Source: Shewanella sp. KX20019 (lineage in GTDB: Bacteria > Pseudomonadota > Gammaproteobacteria > Enterobacterales > Shewanellaceae). Taken from it: a DNA stretch of 64,000 nt. The DNA lies in contig NZ_CP068437.1 of NCBI RefSeq assembly GCF_016757755.1, positions 930,001-994,000 of the forward strand, read 5' to 3'. The position numbers were made by a program, and so were the translations under genes. This document shows, one piece after another, positions 53,300 to 63,360 of this stretch (the stretch's first letter is position 1; each line of letters starts with the position of its first letter). The notes beneath the pieces were generated by a model. The model was not told where the DNA came from and searched no databases. It saw only the letters and a program-made list of their open reading frames with translations.

Positions 53300-53551
53300 A
53301 TAATTCTGTTCCATACAGAATTTGGCATTGCCTCTGTCCATGGAGGTCAGATGTTTTCGTTGAGCTCACAGGGACCCCTTCTTATATAAAGAGTTGCGGC
53401 GAGCCTCAGCAGTGTCTGCGCATAAGGTCGTTCATTCACATCTGACCCATAGGGATATGGAAAATGTCATGATGATGTTGGGAACATCATCGACCATGTG
53501 ATCACGACATTCGGACCACCTGTCCAGCACCGCAGGTCCTTGGAACCACAG
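53300..53551. repeat. Dispersed repeat family C, copy 5 (long mosaic form)
   Basis: The start TTCTGTTCCATACAGAATTT and CATGGAGGTC match the middle module of C2. It then contains hairpins GATGATGTT/AACATCATC and AATGTC/GACATT, and ends ACCGCAGGTCCTTGGAACCA. It lies between the radical SAM gene and the end of the RND efflux operon; the 53192-53559 gap has no gene. Confidence 0.75.
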
Positions 53552-53559
53552 ATGCATAA

Positions 53560-53584
53560 AAAAGGAGACCGTTGGTCTCCTTTT
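53560..53584 (-). terminator. Rho-independent terminator of the RND efflux operon
   Basis: AAAAGGAGACC and GGTCTCCTTTT form a stem with a three-base loop, about 20 bp after the permease stop codon on the minus strand. Symmetric T runs make it potentially bidirectional. Confidence 0.9.
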
Positions 53585-53604
53585 AATACTTCAACAAGGT
53601 GTAT

Positions 53605-56600
53605 CTAGTTTGTTCTCTGTACCGGCTCTACTTCTACTTCTACTTCTACTTCAGGGCTTGGTTGCCACCACCACTGATAGAATCGACGAGAGGTGCGTTT
53701 GATATCATCAAGGATGATGTAAAGCAAAGGCACTAAAATGAGCGTTACCACGGTGGAGAACAAAATACCGAATGCCAGAGAAGCTGCCATTGGGATAACG
53801 ATTTGAGCCTGTAGACTCTTCTCTAACAAAATAGGCACTAAGCCTACAAATGTAGTGAGTGAGGTTAGGATAATGGCTCTGAATCGATAACAACCTGAAT
53901 CGACAGCCGCTTGCACTATCGAATGGCCTTCAGCGCGCGCACGGTTAACGAAATCGACCAAGATCAATGAATCGTTTACGACGACACCCGCAAGGGCAAC
54001 AATGCCACACAGGCTCAAAATGCTCATATTGAGACCCAAGACAAGGTGGCCAAATAGCGCACCGATCATACCGAACGGAATAACCGACATAATGATGAGT
54101 GGCTGGCTATAGGATTTTAGCGGTATGGCCATTAGTGCGTAGATAGTAAATAGAGCAAAGAAGAACCCTTGCATTAGGCTCACTAGCGCGCTTTGTTCAT
54201 CAGCGCTGCCTCCATCCAGTGCTGTCGATATATTAGGGTATTTATCTGCCAACATAGGTAAGAAATCTTCTTGAATCTCTGCTACAACCTTTGAGGGTTC
54301 AACTTTGTTGGAATCCGCATTGGCAGTAACTGTTATCGCACGCCTGCTATCTACTCGGGTAATCGAAGAGTATGAATCGCCGAGCTCAATTTGTGCCACC
54401 GTTGCAAAAGGCACGGCAGCGCCTGTGGGCGTACGGATCAGCATATTCTCCAGATGACCCATTGTGCGGCGATGCTCAAGTGGGTAGCGAACCATCACCT
54501 TAACTTCTTCTTTATTACGTAAGATCCGTTGTGCTTCATAACCGTAGAAACCATATCTCACTTGTCGAGCCAGATCTGACAGTGTCAGTCCGAGCGCTTC
54601 AGCTTCTGGTTTGATCTTCAGCTTTATCTCTTGACTACCTGAGGAGAAGTTATCGGCAATGTCGTAGACACCTTCGTAGCTTCTGAGCTTTTGCTTAAGC
54701 TCGGCGGAAGCGAGTGACAGTTGCTCAAGGTTACTTGAGGTCAGTCTAAAAGAGATATCGCCACCGGTGTCATTAGTACTGGCATTAATATTAAGCTTCT
54801 TGACTGCAAGCAGTTCAGGTAGTTGTTCACGCCAAGCGGTAGCGATAGTTTCGCCATCAACAGTACGCTCTTCACCCTTGGTTAACTCGGCAAATATAAA
54901 TGCAGATGTACGAGAGCTCATATTGATAAAGCTGTGCTTTACCACGGGGTAGCCGAGCTCGCCTTCCATGTCATCATTCATGCGGTAGAGTGCTTCCTCT
55001 ACCTCTTGAACAACTTGCAGGGTATTTTCTTCTGAACTGCCTTCATCCATTTGCAGCTGAACTTGAATAAAGTCTGATGGAATATCAGGGAAGAATACCC
55101 AGCGGACCTGACCACTAATAACCAGTGCGATAGACAGGATTAGCACCCCAATAAAGATGGCAACCGTGTTATATCTATGCACAATGCAGTGCTGTAAAAA
55201 AGTGCGGTAATTGTGGTGAATAAAGTACTGCACCTTGTCGTTTAAAGCTGCTTTGAAGCGGCCCAACCTACCTAGTTGTGCGCGTGGCTTGGGTGGTTTC
55301 ATATGTGCTAAATGGGCAGGCAAAATGAGTTTAGATTCCACCAGAGAGAAGGCTAGGCAAAGAACGACCACCATGCCGATAGACTTCCAAATAATACCCT
55401 GAGGACCCGACACCATCAACATCGGCATAAATGCAGCAATCGTCGTCAGTACGCCGAATGTCGCCGGCATGGCGACCTTCTTTGCCCCTCTAACGACATT
55501 CTCAAGCGAGTGACCATGCCGCTCTATTTCACTGTAGGCACTTTCGCCAATGACAATGGCATCGTCCACCACAATCCCTAGCACCAGAATAAACGCAAAT
55601 AGGGTTAGCAAGTTAATCGACATCGAAAAAGGCTCCAATGGCATGACTAACATGGCTCCCAAGAAACAAACTGGTAGACCAACCATGACCCAGAACGCCA
55701 GCTTGATCTCTAAAAACAGCGCTAGGATCACAAATACTAACAAGGCACCATAAAACATGTTTGACAACATCATGTTCAAACGGCCTTTAAGGTAGTGAGT
55801 TAAGTCACCCCAGGTGTCGAGTTTTGCACCGCTCGGTAAAAATTCACGCTTCTGCTCTATGTACTCTTTGACCTGAGCTGAGATATCTAACGCGTTTTGA
55901 TCGTCAACACTCAGAATCTCAATGATGGCAGCTGGCTGACCGTTAAAACGAGTATATTCAAGTCGCTCTTCAAAGCCATCATTGATGGTCGCCACTTGTG
56001 GCAGCATCACGCGGCTTCCATCTGCGCGGCTACTGACTACAATTTGTGAGAAGTCTTCACCGGTGTACGCTTGGCCTTTTGTACGTAATAGAATATCGCC
56101 ATCTTTAGCGCGAATTGAACCACCAGGCAGATCGATTGATGAGTTCTGTACCGCTTGTGCGACTTGAGAGAAGGTCAGTCCGTACTCTCTGAGTTTATCT
56201 TCCGATAACTCAATGGCTATTTCGTAATCACGTACACCCGTAACTTGCGCACGTGTGACCGCTGGCAGTGCAGCAACTTCATCACGAATGGTCTTGGCAA
56301 GTTCTTTCATCTCTTCAAGAGATTGGTCGCCATAGACTGAGATCCAGATGACATTGTTTTCCGGCTTTATGCGGTAGATGTTGGGCTTTTCAATGTTGAC
56401 GGGGAAGGTCGCAATAGCATCAATTCGTAGCTTGGCTTCATCGAGAATATCTTGTGGATCATAGTTATCCTCCACTTCAATCGTTACCGAGCCAACGCCT
56501 TCACTGGCAACCGAGGTCACTTTCTTTATGCCATTAATATCTTGGATCGCTTCCTCGATCTTGATATTAATTCCTTCCTCAATTTCCTGTGGTGCCGCGC

Positions 56601-56769
56601 CTGGATAAGCGACGGAGATATTGAGGTAGTTAAGCTCGAATGTAGGGAAGATCTCTTTGTTAATAATCACGGTGCTAAAAAGACCGCCAATCAACAAGAT
56701 CCACATCAATAGATTGGCAGCGACATTGTTTTTAGCGAACCAAGCAATAATACCTTTTTCAGCAGCCAT
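53605..56769 (-). CDS. RND efflux transporter permease
   Basis: This 1054-residue inner-membrane pump has 12 predicted helices, starting IIAWFAKNNVAANLLMWILLIGGLFSTVIINKEIFPTFEL. RND motifs include GAAPQEIEEGINIKIEEAI, VVDDAIVIGESAYSEIERHG (proton-relay Asp pair in helix 4), FGVLTTIAAFMPMLMVSGPQG and LAGVVVNDSLILVDFVNR. It belongs to the HAE1-like group; substrates may be lipids or drugs. The C-terminus ends in EVEVEVEVE, encoded by a CTTCTA microsatellite, followed by PVQRTN. It shares one base with the adaptor gene stop codon, so translation is coupled. Confidence 0.93.
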   Translation of the reverse strand: MAAEKGIIAWFAKNNVAANLLMWILLIGGLFSTVIINKEIFPTFELNYLNISVAYPGAAPQEIEEGINIKIEEAIQDINGIKKVTSVASEGVGSVTIEVEDNYDPQDILDEAKLRIDAIATFPVNIEKPNIYRIKPENNVIWISVYGDQSLEEMKELAKTIRDEVAALPAVTRAQVTGVRDYEIAIELSEDKLREYGLTFSQVAQAVQNSSIDLPGGSIRAKDGDILLRTKGQAYTGEDFSQIVVSSRADGSRVMLPQVATINDGFEERLEYTRFNGQPAAIIEILSVDDQNALDISAQVKEYIEQKREFLPSGAKLDTWGDLTHYLKGRLNMMLSNMFYGALLVFVILALFLEIKLAFWVMVGLPVCFLGAMLVMPLEPFSMSINLLTLFAFILVLGIVVDDAIVIGESAYSEIERHGHSLENVVRGAKKVAMPATFGVLTTIAAFMPMLMVSGPQGIIWKSIGMVVVLCLAFSLVESKLILPAHLAHMKPPKPRAQLGRLGRFKAALNDKVQYFIHHNYRTFLQHCIVHRYNTVAIFIGVLILSIALVISGQVRWVFFPDIPSDFIQVQLQMDEGSSEENTLQVVQEVEEALYRMNDDMEGELGYPVVKHSFINMSSRTSAFIFAELTKGEERTVDGETIATAWREQLPELLAVKKLNINASTNDTGGDISFRLTSSNLEQLSLASAELKQKLRSYEGVYDIADNFSSGSQEIKLKIKPEAEALGLTLSDLARQVRYGFYGYEAQRILRNKEEVKVMVRYPLEHRRTMGHLENMLIRTPTGAAVPFATVAQIELGDSYSSITRVDSRRAITVTANADSNKVEPSKVVAEIQEDFLPMLADKYPNISTALDGGSADEQSALVSLMQGFFFALFTIYALMAIPLKSYSQPLIIMSVIPFGMIGALFGHLVLGLNMSILSLCGIVALAGVVVNDSLILVDFVNRARAEGHSIVQAAVDSGCYRFRAIILTSLTTFVGLVPILLEKSLQAQIVIPMAASLAFGILFSTVVTLILVPLLYIILDDIKRTSRRFYQWWWQPSPEVEVEVEVEPVQRTN
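53627..53654. repeat. CTTCTA microsatellite inside the RND permease 3' end
   Basis: Four to five CTTCTA units encode the Glu-Val tail of the permease (VEVEVEVE). Gain or loss of units would change the tail by two residues per unit without frameshift. Confidence 0.9.
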
Positions 56770-57983
56770 TATTGTTCACCTGTGCTAGCAAGTTTTTCTT
56801 GCGCTGCAGACTCATCAGCACTGTCTTTATTCGAGCTGTCCTCTTCGCCTAGTATTTTGACTAATTCACCATTTTCAACATTGCTAAGGTTGGTAACTGA
56901 AATGCGCTCACCGCTTGCTAAGCTATCTTTGATGTAGACATTTTCTAGATCCGTGCGCACCACGTTTACGGCTCTGATCTCAACGCTGTTATCTTCAGTT
57001 ATTAGGATCACTTTGCCGTGGCGTACAAGGTAACGTGGTAGTTTTACAATGCCCTCTACAGTGCGGCCCTTAATGACTGCGGTGACAAAACTGCCGTATT
57101 TAAGCGGTAATTGTCCGGCAAGTTTGGTGCTTCGAAGGTAGGGATCTTTGACTTCAGCAACCAAGTAAACCATGCGATTTTCTGCATCGATAACGCCTTC
57201 ACTGCGAATAATTTTACCGGTCCAGCTGACAACTTTACCGGCGAGATCAGCACTTAAAGTGACTTCTGTATCAGGATTATCAACCGATTCCAAATAGGCT
57301 AAATCACTGTTTGACAGTGGTAAGCGGATCTCTGCGACTCGAGTGTCGTAGAGTTCGCCTAAGTTTGTTCCTAAGGTAACATATTGGCCAAGATCTACAT
57401 TTCGAGCCTTGATGATGCCATCAAAAGGAGCGCGAATAACGGTGCGCTCAAGATTTCGTTCGGCCCTAGCAAGTGCGGCTTGTTGAAACTTAACATTGGC
57501 TTGCTCTTGCTTTAACTGTGGTAGCCGCAGCCCTAACTCAGGTGGAATGCCGCCGTCGTATCCTTTCCAATCATTTTTAGCCACCTCGCCTTTAGCTCGC
57601 TCCTCTTCAAGTGCGGCTTTGGCCTGCGCTAATGAAGCTTGCGCCTGCATCAGGTCAGCTTCGTAGTCAGAAGGTTCAATCACCGCCAGTTGTTCGCCTT
57701 TTTTAACCACGCCACCGGCAACAAATTTACTGGAGATGTTAAGCATTCTCCCTTGAACTTCTGTGACCAATTGGGTTTTATATTTGGGACTAACAATGCC
57801 GTAAGAGGGTAGGTTTAGCGATACCGTTTGCTGCTGAACTTCCATCACATCAACAATTGGAATCGGCGCTTCATCCGCTTTTTGTTCCGGTGCTTCTTTG
57901 GTGCTGATAAGTACTTTTGCAGCCACAATAAAGAAAATGAGAATAAAGAGTGGGGAGACTCTTCTAAGTATTATTTTTATCAT
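56769..57983 (-). CDS. RND efflux periplasmic adaptor (membrane fusion protein)
   Basis: This 404-residue protein has an N-terminal anchor (FILIFFIVAAKVLIS), then the half-motif VTEVQGRMLNISSKFVAGGVVKKGEQLAVIEPSDYEADLMQAQASLAQAKAAL (lipoyl and hairpin), RTVIRAPFDGIIKARNVDLGQYV (second lipoyl half) and the beta-barrel. It bridges permease and outer-membrane channel. No TolC-like gene is in the operon, so an unlinked one is presumably used. No regulator is beside it. Confidence 0.92.
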   Translation of the reverse strand: MIKIILRRVSPLFILIFFIVAAKVLISTKEAPEQKADEAPIPIVDVMEVQQQTVSLNLPSYGIVSPKYKTQLVTEVQGRMLNISSKFVAGGVVKKGEQLAVIEPSDYEADLMQAQASLAQAKAALEEERAKGEVAKNDWKGYDGGIPPELGLRLPQLKQEQANVKFQQAALARAERNLERTVIRAPFDGIIKARNVDLGQYVTLGTNLGELYDTRVAEIRLPLSNSDLAYLESVDNPDTEVTLSADLAGKVVSWTGKIIRSEGVIDAENRMVYLVAEVKDPYLRSTKLAGQLPLKYGSFVTAVIKGRTVEGIVKLPRYLVRHGKVILITEDNSVEIRAVNVVRTDLENVYIKDSLASGERISVTNLSNVENGELVKILGEEDSSNKDSADESAAQEKLASTGEQ

Positions 57984-58193
57984 TATGATTTTTGCGCTTC
58001 CATGTAATGCGTTACCTAAGGGGTAAATTACCAGACTAAGCGCTCATACGATATTGTTTTTTGTAAATAAAATGTTTCATTTTATAGCGTTAAGGTAAAC
58101 ATGTGTCAATTTCTAAGCTGAGTTTGTTTTGCTGAAATTTTTAACGAGCTGAAATTACCGTTTATAGCAGGGGTTTTATATGGCCAGAAACAG

Positions 58194-58220
58194 AAAAGGA
58201 CCACCTGAGGTGATCCTTTT
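58194..58220 (-). terminator. Terminator of srmB
   Basis: AAAAGGATCACCT and AGGTGGTCCTTTT (minus-strand reading) form a long stem with one mismatch, about 22 bp after the srmB stop codon, with T runs at both ends. Confidence 0.8.
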
Positions 58221-58241
58221 AAAAGAGCAAGTAAGTGAGAT

Positions 58242-59468
58242 TTACTTCTTTTTCTTCTTTTTGTTTTTCTTACTAAACGTTTTACCCGTATCTACGACTT
58301 TCTTCTTCCCTGGAGGCTTAGCCTCTTTGTTTTTAGGACGAAGATCTTTCACAAAACGACGTTTCAAAGGTTGATCGATATAGCGTTCAATCTTGCCAAC
58401 AATACGAACGTCATGGGCTTCAACGAGTGATATTGCGGTGCCTTTTGCGCCAGCACGGCCAGTACGTCCGATACGGTGAACATAGGTGTCTGCTGAACGT
58501 GGCATATCAAAGTTGATAACGTGGGTGATGTCATCGACATCAATACCACGAGCTGCTACATCGGTGGCGAGGAGCACGTTAACTTCACCCTTAGTGAAAC
58601 GCCCTAAGGCTTGGAAACGCGCTTTTTGCTCCATATCACCGCGCATAAAGCTGCAAGTGATACCGTGCTTTTGTAATAGTCCATCAAGGCTTGCTACTGC
58701 TTCACGTGTTTTTACAAACACGATAGTGCGCTGCACCTCTTCCTGTTTCAAAATCGCGCACAACATCGCGAATTTATGCTCTTTGTTGTCAGCGATATGA
58801 ACCCACTGGTGGATTTTTGCTTTTTCGCTACGCGGCGCTTCAGCTTCAAGCTTGGCTGGATCAGTTAGCAACTGATGCGAAAAACGACCTACGTCGCTGC
58901 CTTCAAGTGTTGCTGAGAACAACATGGTTTGTTTACGGCCAACTGACTCGATTGCCAATGTTTCAACAGCAGCAGAGAAGCCCATATCAAGCATGCGGTC
59001 GGCTTCATCAATGACTAATACTTCGACTTCTTCGGCATTGAATAACCCCTTATCAAGGTATTCCATTAAGCGGCCTGGTGTGGCGACCAAAATGTCAACA
59101 TTGCTTTTTAAGGCTTCTTCCTGTGCCGCGTAGGGAACGCCGCCAGTAATGATGCTGGTATCGAAATTTAAGCCTGTCCCTAAATGAGATGCATAGCGAT
59201 GAATTTGACTGGCAAGCTCTCTTGTTGGCGTCAGGATTAATACCCGAGCTTGGCCACCGAATCGACGTGGAAAGTCGAGAAGGTGCTGCATCGCAGGCAG
59301 AAGGAAGCTCGCTGTTTTCCCTGTTCCTGTTGGCGCGCGAGCAAGAATATCTCTTTGCTCCATGGCAACTGGAATTGTTTGTTGTTGTATCGTAGTGGGC
59401 TTGTTGTGGCCCATTGCTTTTAGTGACTCTAACAAACGAGGGTCAAGCTGGAGATCTTCAAATAGCAT
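58242..59468 (-). CDS. srmB: DEAD-box RNA helicase SrmB-like
   Basis: The product is 408 residues from the ATG chosen (MLFEDLQLDPRLLESL); the frame is open 11 codons more. Helicase motifs are the Q-motif RPTTIQ-type KPTTIQQQTIPVAM, Walker A RAPTGTGKTAS, LTPTRELASQ, TPGRLM, VIDEADRMLDMGF (DEAD), FSATLE, ATDVAARGID and HRIGRTGRAGAKG. The basic, lysine-rich C-terminus (KKNKKKKKK) should bind RNA. It matches E. coli SrmB, which helps 50S assembly. The neighbour trmN6 is adjacent to srmB in E. coli too, which supports the call. Confidence 0.88.
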   Translation of the reverse strand: MLFEDLQLDPRLLESLKAMGHNKPTTIQQQTIPVAMEQRDILARAPTGTGKTASFLLPAMQHLLDFPRRFGGQARVLILTPTRELASQIHRYASHLGTGLNFDTSIITGGVPYAAQEEALKSNVDILVATPGRLMEYLDKGLFNAEEVEVLVIDEADRMLDMGFSAAVETLAIESVGRKQTMLFSATLEGSDVGRFSHQLLTDPAKLEAEAPRSEKAKIHQWVHIADNKEHKFAMLCAILKQEEVQRTIVFVKTREAVASLDGLLQKHGITCSFMRGDMEQKARFQALGRFTKGEVNVLLATDVAARGIDVDDITHVINFDMPRSADTYVHRIGRTGRAGAKGTAISLVEAHDVRIVGKIERYIDQPLKRRFVKDLRPKNKEAKPPGKKKVVDTGKTFSKKNKKKKKK

Positions 59469-59546
59469 GCGTTGGCATCTCAATAAATAATAGCCGAACA
59501 TTATAAAGGTTTCGCGGGCGACTTGAAACGATTAGATCGCCGATCG

Positions 59547-60275
59547 CTACAGCTTTAAATAAAAACTTTTGGTTAATTGCACAAACTCATCGGTGTACTG
59601 ACCGTTTACTTGGCGAATCGCTAAGGTTGGTACTGAATCAAGCTTTTGAAGCAACGGCATATTTGTGTCAGCTGTTTTGTTAAGCAATAACAATTGTCTA
59701 TTGGGGACTTTTCCTTCAACGCTTGAGACTGCAACGGCGTACTTGCAGGCTAATGAGTGTTGTTTGAGTTGGCTAAGCAATTGAGCCGCTGCAGTGGTTG
59801 GCAAGATTAGACTTGCTTGGCCTGCAGGGCTGAGTAAAAAACATATTGCTCCTAACAGCTCATCAAAACTTAACCTGTCAGTATGACGCGCTGTTGCTCT
59901 TAATGAACTGCTCGACTGTGGGCCATTATCAAAATAGGGGGGGTTACAGATGATGTGATCAAAGCGCTGTTTTTCAGCTGTGGTGCAATATTGCTGAATT
60001 GAGCTGGTTAGCAGGGTAAAACTTGCTGACCAGGGGCTTTGATTGAAGTTGTACTGGCAATCGAGGGCAGCACTTTGATCTAGTTCGATAGCGGTTATCT
60101 TTGCTTGACTACGTTGCCTAGCCATTAAACTCAGCAAACCGCTACCGGCACCAATATCGAGTATGGTTTTGGCATCCGTTAATGGGGCCCATGCGCCCAG
60201 TAAGACACCGTCGGTGCTAACTGGCATGCCACAGCGGCTGTCGTCGATATGAAATTGTTTAAAGCTAAATGGCAT
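59547..60275 (-). CDS. trmN6: tRNA1(Val) A37 N6-methyltransferase
   Basis: The product is 242 residues from [29 protein letters not shown], which matches the E. coli YfiC start region; upstream codons are open but unlike the family. The SAM motif [28 protein letters not shown] and the catalytic [10 protein letters not shown] (NPPY) are present. It methylates A37 of tRNA1Val. The gene order with srmB is conserved in gammaproteobacteria, though here both genes are on one strand. Confidence 0.9.
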   Translation of the reverse strand: MPFSFKQFHIDDSRCGMPVSTDGVLLGAWAPLTDAKTILDIGAGSGLLSLMARQRSQAKITAIELDQSAALDCQYNFNQSPWSASFTLLTSSIQQYCTTAEKQRFDHIICNPPYFDNGPQSSSSLRATARHTDRLSFDELLGAICFLLSPAGQASLILPTTAAAQLLSQLKQHSLACKYAVAVSSVEGKVPNRQLLLLNKTADTNMPLLQKLDSVPTLAIRQVNGQYTDEFVQLTKSFYLKL

Positions 60276-60341
60276 GAAATTTACAGGATGCTGGTCAATG
60301 ACATAATTGTACGCTAAATCGTCTTCGTCGGTAATAAGCAC

Positions 60342-60784
60342 ATTCCAGATAAAGACCTACTGTTTTTACAAATGATGAAGGTAAGTGTTTACTCGCTTTT
60401 AAGCGCTTGCTAGGCGGCAGTATAGATGTTTCTTGCTTAGCGGATAAATGGGGTGAATGTAAGTGATGAAGCGTAAGTGTTAATCAGCTGTTGTTATTCG
60501 TATCGAGTGTGGCGTTTATTCGGTGTCGATTCTTGTTAAATCGTTGTGAGTCTGATAATAGTATGCCCCTCTGAGCTAGGGTAAAGCCTAGTTTTAGGGA
60601 CGGTAAACCAGTTTTGTAGCAATTTCAGTGTTCGCTTTATTCGCTGCTGTTCATAAACTCGCCAAGCTTCGGTCGTATTTACCACTGGGTTGTGTAAACC
60701 AAATATTACACATTAATAGTTGCCATCCTAAAGTGGTGCCGTAAAGGCGTGATGGCAGGAAATTGTTAACAATAGAAAATCAAG
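60342..60784. other. brnQ upstream region
   Basis: This gap of about 440 bp has no gene. It contains a CTAGG/CCTAG mini-hairpin near 60578 and an operator-like palindrome at 60691-60712. A further stem, TGCCATC/GATGGCA (about 60722-60757), lies shortly before the start codon and may be a leader hairpin. Confidence 0.5.
60691..60712 (+). promoter_or_regulatory. TyrR-like palindrome upstream of brnQ
   Basis: TGTGTAA and TTACACA are perfect 7-base arms with an 8-bp spacer. The inner part reads TGTAAA-N6-ATTACA, one base from the TyrR box TGTAAA-N6-TTTACA. It lies about 75-95 bases before the brnQ start. Confidence 0.4.
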
Positions 60785-62128
60785 ATGGGGCATAAAGTGC
60801 AAAATAATCAATTGAGTATTGCAGATACGTTAGGGTTAGGTTTCATGACCTTCGCGTTCTTTTTAGGGGCGGGTAACCTTATTTTCCCTCCGTTAGCTGG
60901 TTTTATGGCTGGCGAAAATATGGCATTAGCCATGGTAGGCTTTCTTGTGACTGCAGTAGGACTGCCTCTAATCACGCTGATTGCTGTTGCCAAAGCAAAT
61001 GGTAAAATCATGGACTTGTTGCCTCCCATCGCAGCAACCATGCTAGCAGTGGCCATTTTTATCATTATTGGTCCTGCTTTTGCGGCACCAAGAACAGGTT
61101 TAGTTGCTTTTGAAGTTGGTTTTAAACCATTCTTAGAAAATGCCGAAGCGACCTTTATGATCGCTGGAATTACCCTTAATGTGGCGCAACTTATTTATAC
61201 CTTAGTATTTTTCAGCATCGCCATGGTATTTGCACTTTACCCCGGCAAGCTGCTTGATAACGTCGGTAAGGTGTTAACCCCTATCCTGTTATTGTTGCTT
61301 GTCGGCTTAGCCGTTTCGGTTATCATTCTTCCTGGAAGCCCCGTTGCAGCCGCAGTTGGAGACTACCAAACTCACCCGTTAACTAAGGGCGTTTTGGAGG
61401 GGTATAACACTATGGATACCTTAGCGTCGCTGATATTTGGTATTTTAATTATCGATATTTTGCGTAAAAAAGGTGTCTCTGATGCTAAAGCACAGACAGG
61501 CTATCTAATTAAGGCTGCACTCATCGCTGCGAGTGGCTTAGCATTCGTCTATATCGCCTTATTCTATTTAGGTGCAACAGCCGGTGACTTAGCGACTGGT
61601 GCTGAGAATGGTGGCGTGATTTTAACTAATTATGTGACTCATGAGTTTGGCACAACAGGTTTAGTGTTATTGGCTACCGTTGTGACACTGGCTTGTATAA
61701 CCACTGCCGTGGGACTCATTAGCGCCTGTAGCGAGTTTTTTAACGAGCTGTTGCCTAAAATCTCTTATCGCCGTTTTGTGGTTCTTTTGAGCGTTATTTG
61801 CGCGACGATAGCTAACGTCGGCCTGGCGCAGCTGATTAGCATTAGTATCCCAGTGCTTATGACTGTATACCCTGTCGCGATTGCGTTAGTGGCGGTCACC
61901 TTCTTAACAGAGCGTTTCTCTAAGCCTGAAGCCGCTCACCGAATTGTGCTTAGTGTTGCCCTTTTCTTCGGTATCATCGATGGCCTAAAAGCGGCTGGCG
62001 TAGATGTTAGTGTGTTTAACTTTATGCCATTGCACGCTGAAGGTATGGCTTGGTTATTACCCACTGCAATAACAATATTTGCTTGCTTGATGATGAAGAA
62101 AGAGCAAGCGGCAGTTGCAGTAAGCTAA
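60785..62128 (+). CDS. brnQ: Branched-chain amino acid:cation symporter BrnQ
   Basis: This 447-residue polytopic protein has about 12 helices. Signature start: LGLGFMTFAFFLGAGNLIFPPLAGFMAGENM; further motifs are ATVVTLACITTAVGLISACSEFF and EVGFKPFLE. It imports leucine, isoleucine and valine with Na+ (LIVCS family). The frame starts ATG; a GTG four codons later is also possible. It is followed by a strong terminator. Confidence 0.92.
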   Translation: MGHKVQNNQLSIADTLGLGFMTFAFFLGAGNLIFPPLAGFMAGENMALAMVGFLVTAVGLPLITLIAVAKANGKIMDLLPPIAATMLAVAIFIIIGPAFAAPRTGLVAFEVGFKPFLENAEATFMIAGITLNVAQLIYTLVFFSIAMVFALYPGKLLDNVGKVLTPILLLLLVGLAVSVIILPGSPVAAAVGDYQTHPLTKGVLEGYNTMDTLASLIFGILIIDILRKKGVSDAKAQTGYLIKAALIAASGLAFVYIALFYLGATAGDLATGAENGGVILTNYVTHEFGTTGLVLLATVVTLACITTAVGLISACSEFFNELLPKISYRRFVVLLSVICATIANVGLAQLISISIPVLMTVYPVAIALVAVTFLTERFSKPEAAHRIVLSVALFFGIIDGLKAAGVDVSVFNFMPLHAEGMAWLLPTAITIFACLMMKKEQAAVAVS

Positions 62129-62186
62129 ATCAATAGCAGCTGTATGCATGCGTGAGATGGTATCTACACGCTTGATACCCTAAGAT

Positions 62187-62221
62187 AACGGCGGTGGATC
62201 ATTGATTCACCGCCGTTTTTA
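62187..62221 (+). terminator. Rho-independent terminator after brnQ
   Basis: AACGGCGGTG and CACCGCCGTT form a 10-bp GC-rich stem, followed by TTTT. It lies 26 bp before the xerD start codon. Confidence 0.93.
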
Positions 62222-62247
62222 TATCTGATTTAAGGAAGTAAGTTTAG

Positions 62248-63150
62248 GTGCCAGCAGATTACAAGCCCGATCCCGCAATCGATCTTTTTCTAGATCACTT
62301 ATGGTCAATCAAAGGCTTAAGTGACAATACCTTGAATGCTTACCGTACCGATCTGCGTCACTTTGACCGCTATGTTCAGCTTAAAGCTGGCGATTTAATT
62401 AGTCGTGGTCAGCTGGATATTCGTGACTACTTAGCGGTTCGTTTCGATAAAGGCTTCGCCAAGAGCAGCAGTGCGCGGATGATGAGTAGCTTACGACGGT
62501 TTTATGGTTATTTACTGGTAAATAAACAGATTAGTAGTGATCCAATGGCGCTGCTCAAATCGCCCAAGCTTGCGCGCAAGCTGCCAGACTCTCTGAGTGA
62601 AGATGATATCGACCGCTTATTATCCGAACCTAATGAAGAGGATCCGCTAGAGTGCCGTGACAAAGCGATGCTTGAACTGTTGTACGCCACCGGACTGCGG
62701 GTATCTGAGCTCGTAGGTCTCACCATGGAGCAGATCAGTCTGCGCCAAGGGTTGGTGCGCATTGTGGGTAAAGGTGGTAAAGAGCGTTTAGTGCCCTTGG
62801 GTGAATTGGCAGTAACCGAAGTGGAAAGCTATCTAAAGTACGCCAGAGCTGAACTGCTTAAAGGTAAGCAAAGTGATGTATTGTTCCCATCTAAGAGGGC
62901 GCAACAGATGACGAGGCAAACTTTTTGGCATCGAATAAAACTATATGCATTAAGGGCCAACATCTCCACGGCTCTCTCGCCACATACCTTAAGGCATGCT
63001 TTTGCCACACACTTACTCAATCACGGTGCCGATCTTCGAGTTGTACAGTTACTCTTGGGTCATAGTGATCTATCAACTACGCAGATTTATACTCATGTAG
63101 CGACGGCTCGTTTAGCTAGCCTTCATAGTGAACATCATCCACGGGGATAG
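62248..63150 (+). CDS. xerD: Site-specific tyrosine recombinase XerD
   Basis: The product is 300 residues, starting at GTG with TAAGGAAG upstream. It has an N-terminal core-binding domain (IDLFLDHLWSIKGLSDNTLNAYRTDLRHF) and a catalytic domain with the R-K-H-R-H-Y set: GLRVSELVGL (Arg), VGKGGKERLVPL (Lys), LSPHTLRHAFATHLLNHGADLRVVQLLLGHSDLSTTQIYTHV (His, Arg, His, Tyr nucleophile). XerD with XerC resolves chromosome dimers at dif. XerD rather than XerC is called because dsbC follows, as in other gammaproteobacteria. Confidence 0.94.
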   Translation: MPADYKPDPAIDLFLDHLWSIKGLSDNTLNAYRTDLRHFDRYVQLKAGDLISRGQLDIRDYLAVRFDKGFAKSSSARMMSSLRRFYGYLLVNKQISSDPMALLKSPKLARKLPDSLSEDDIDRLLSEPNEEDPLECRDKAMLELLYATGLRVSELVGLTMEQISLRQGLVRIVGKGGKERLVPLGELAVTEVESYLKYARAELLKGKQSDVLFPSKRAQQMTRQTFWHRIKLYALRANISTALSPHTLRHAFATHLLNHGADLRVVQLLLGHSDLSTTQIYTHVATARLASLHSEHHPRG

Positions 63151-63360
63151 GGGGGAAGTCCTTTATAATGAAGGGTGAGGTTATAATGATGAAACTTTCT
63201 GTCTCGGAGATTTACCAATAACTTGATAAGTTTCACGTCTGTATGATTTCGTTACAGCAAAAAGTTTGCTTTCATTTGCTTGAGACTGTAACTTTTCAGC
63301 TCCAGACTAGGTCTAATCGTTATACCCTTAAATTGATTGTTACGTAGAATAGGATATCCA

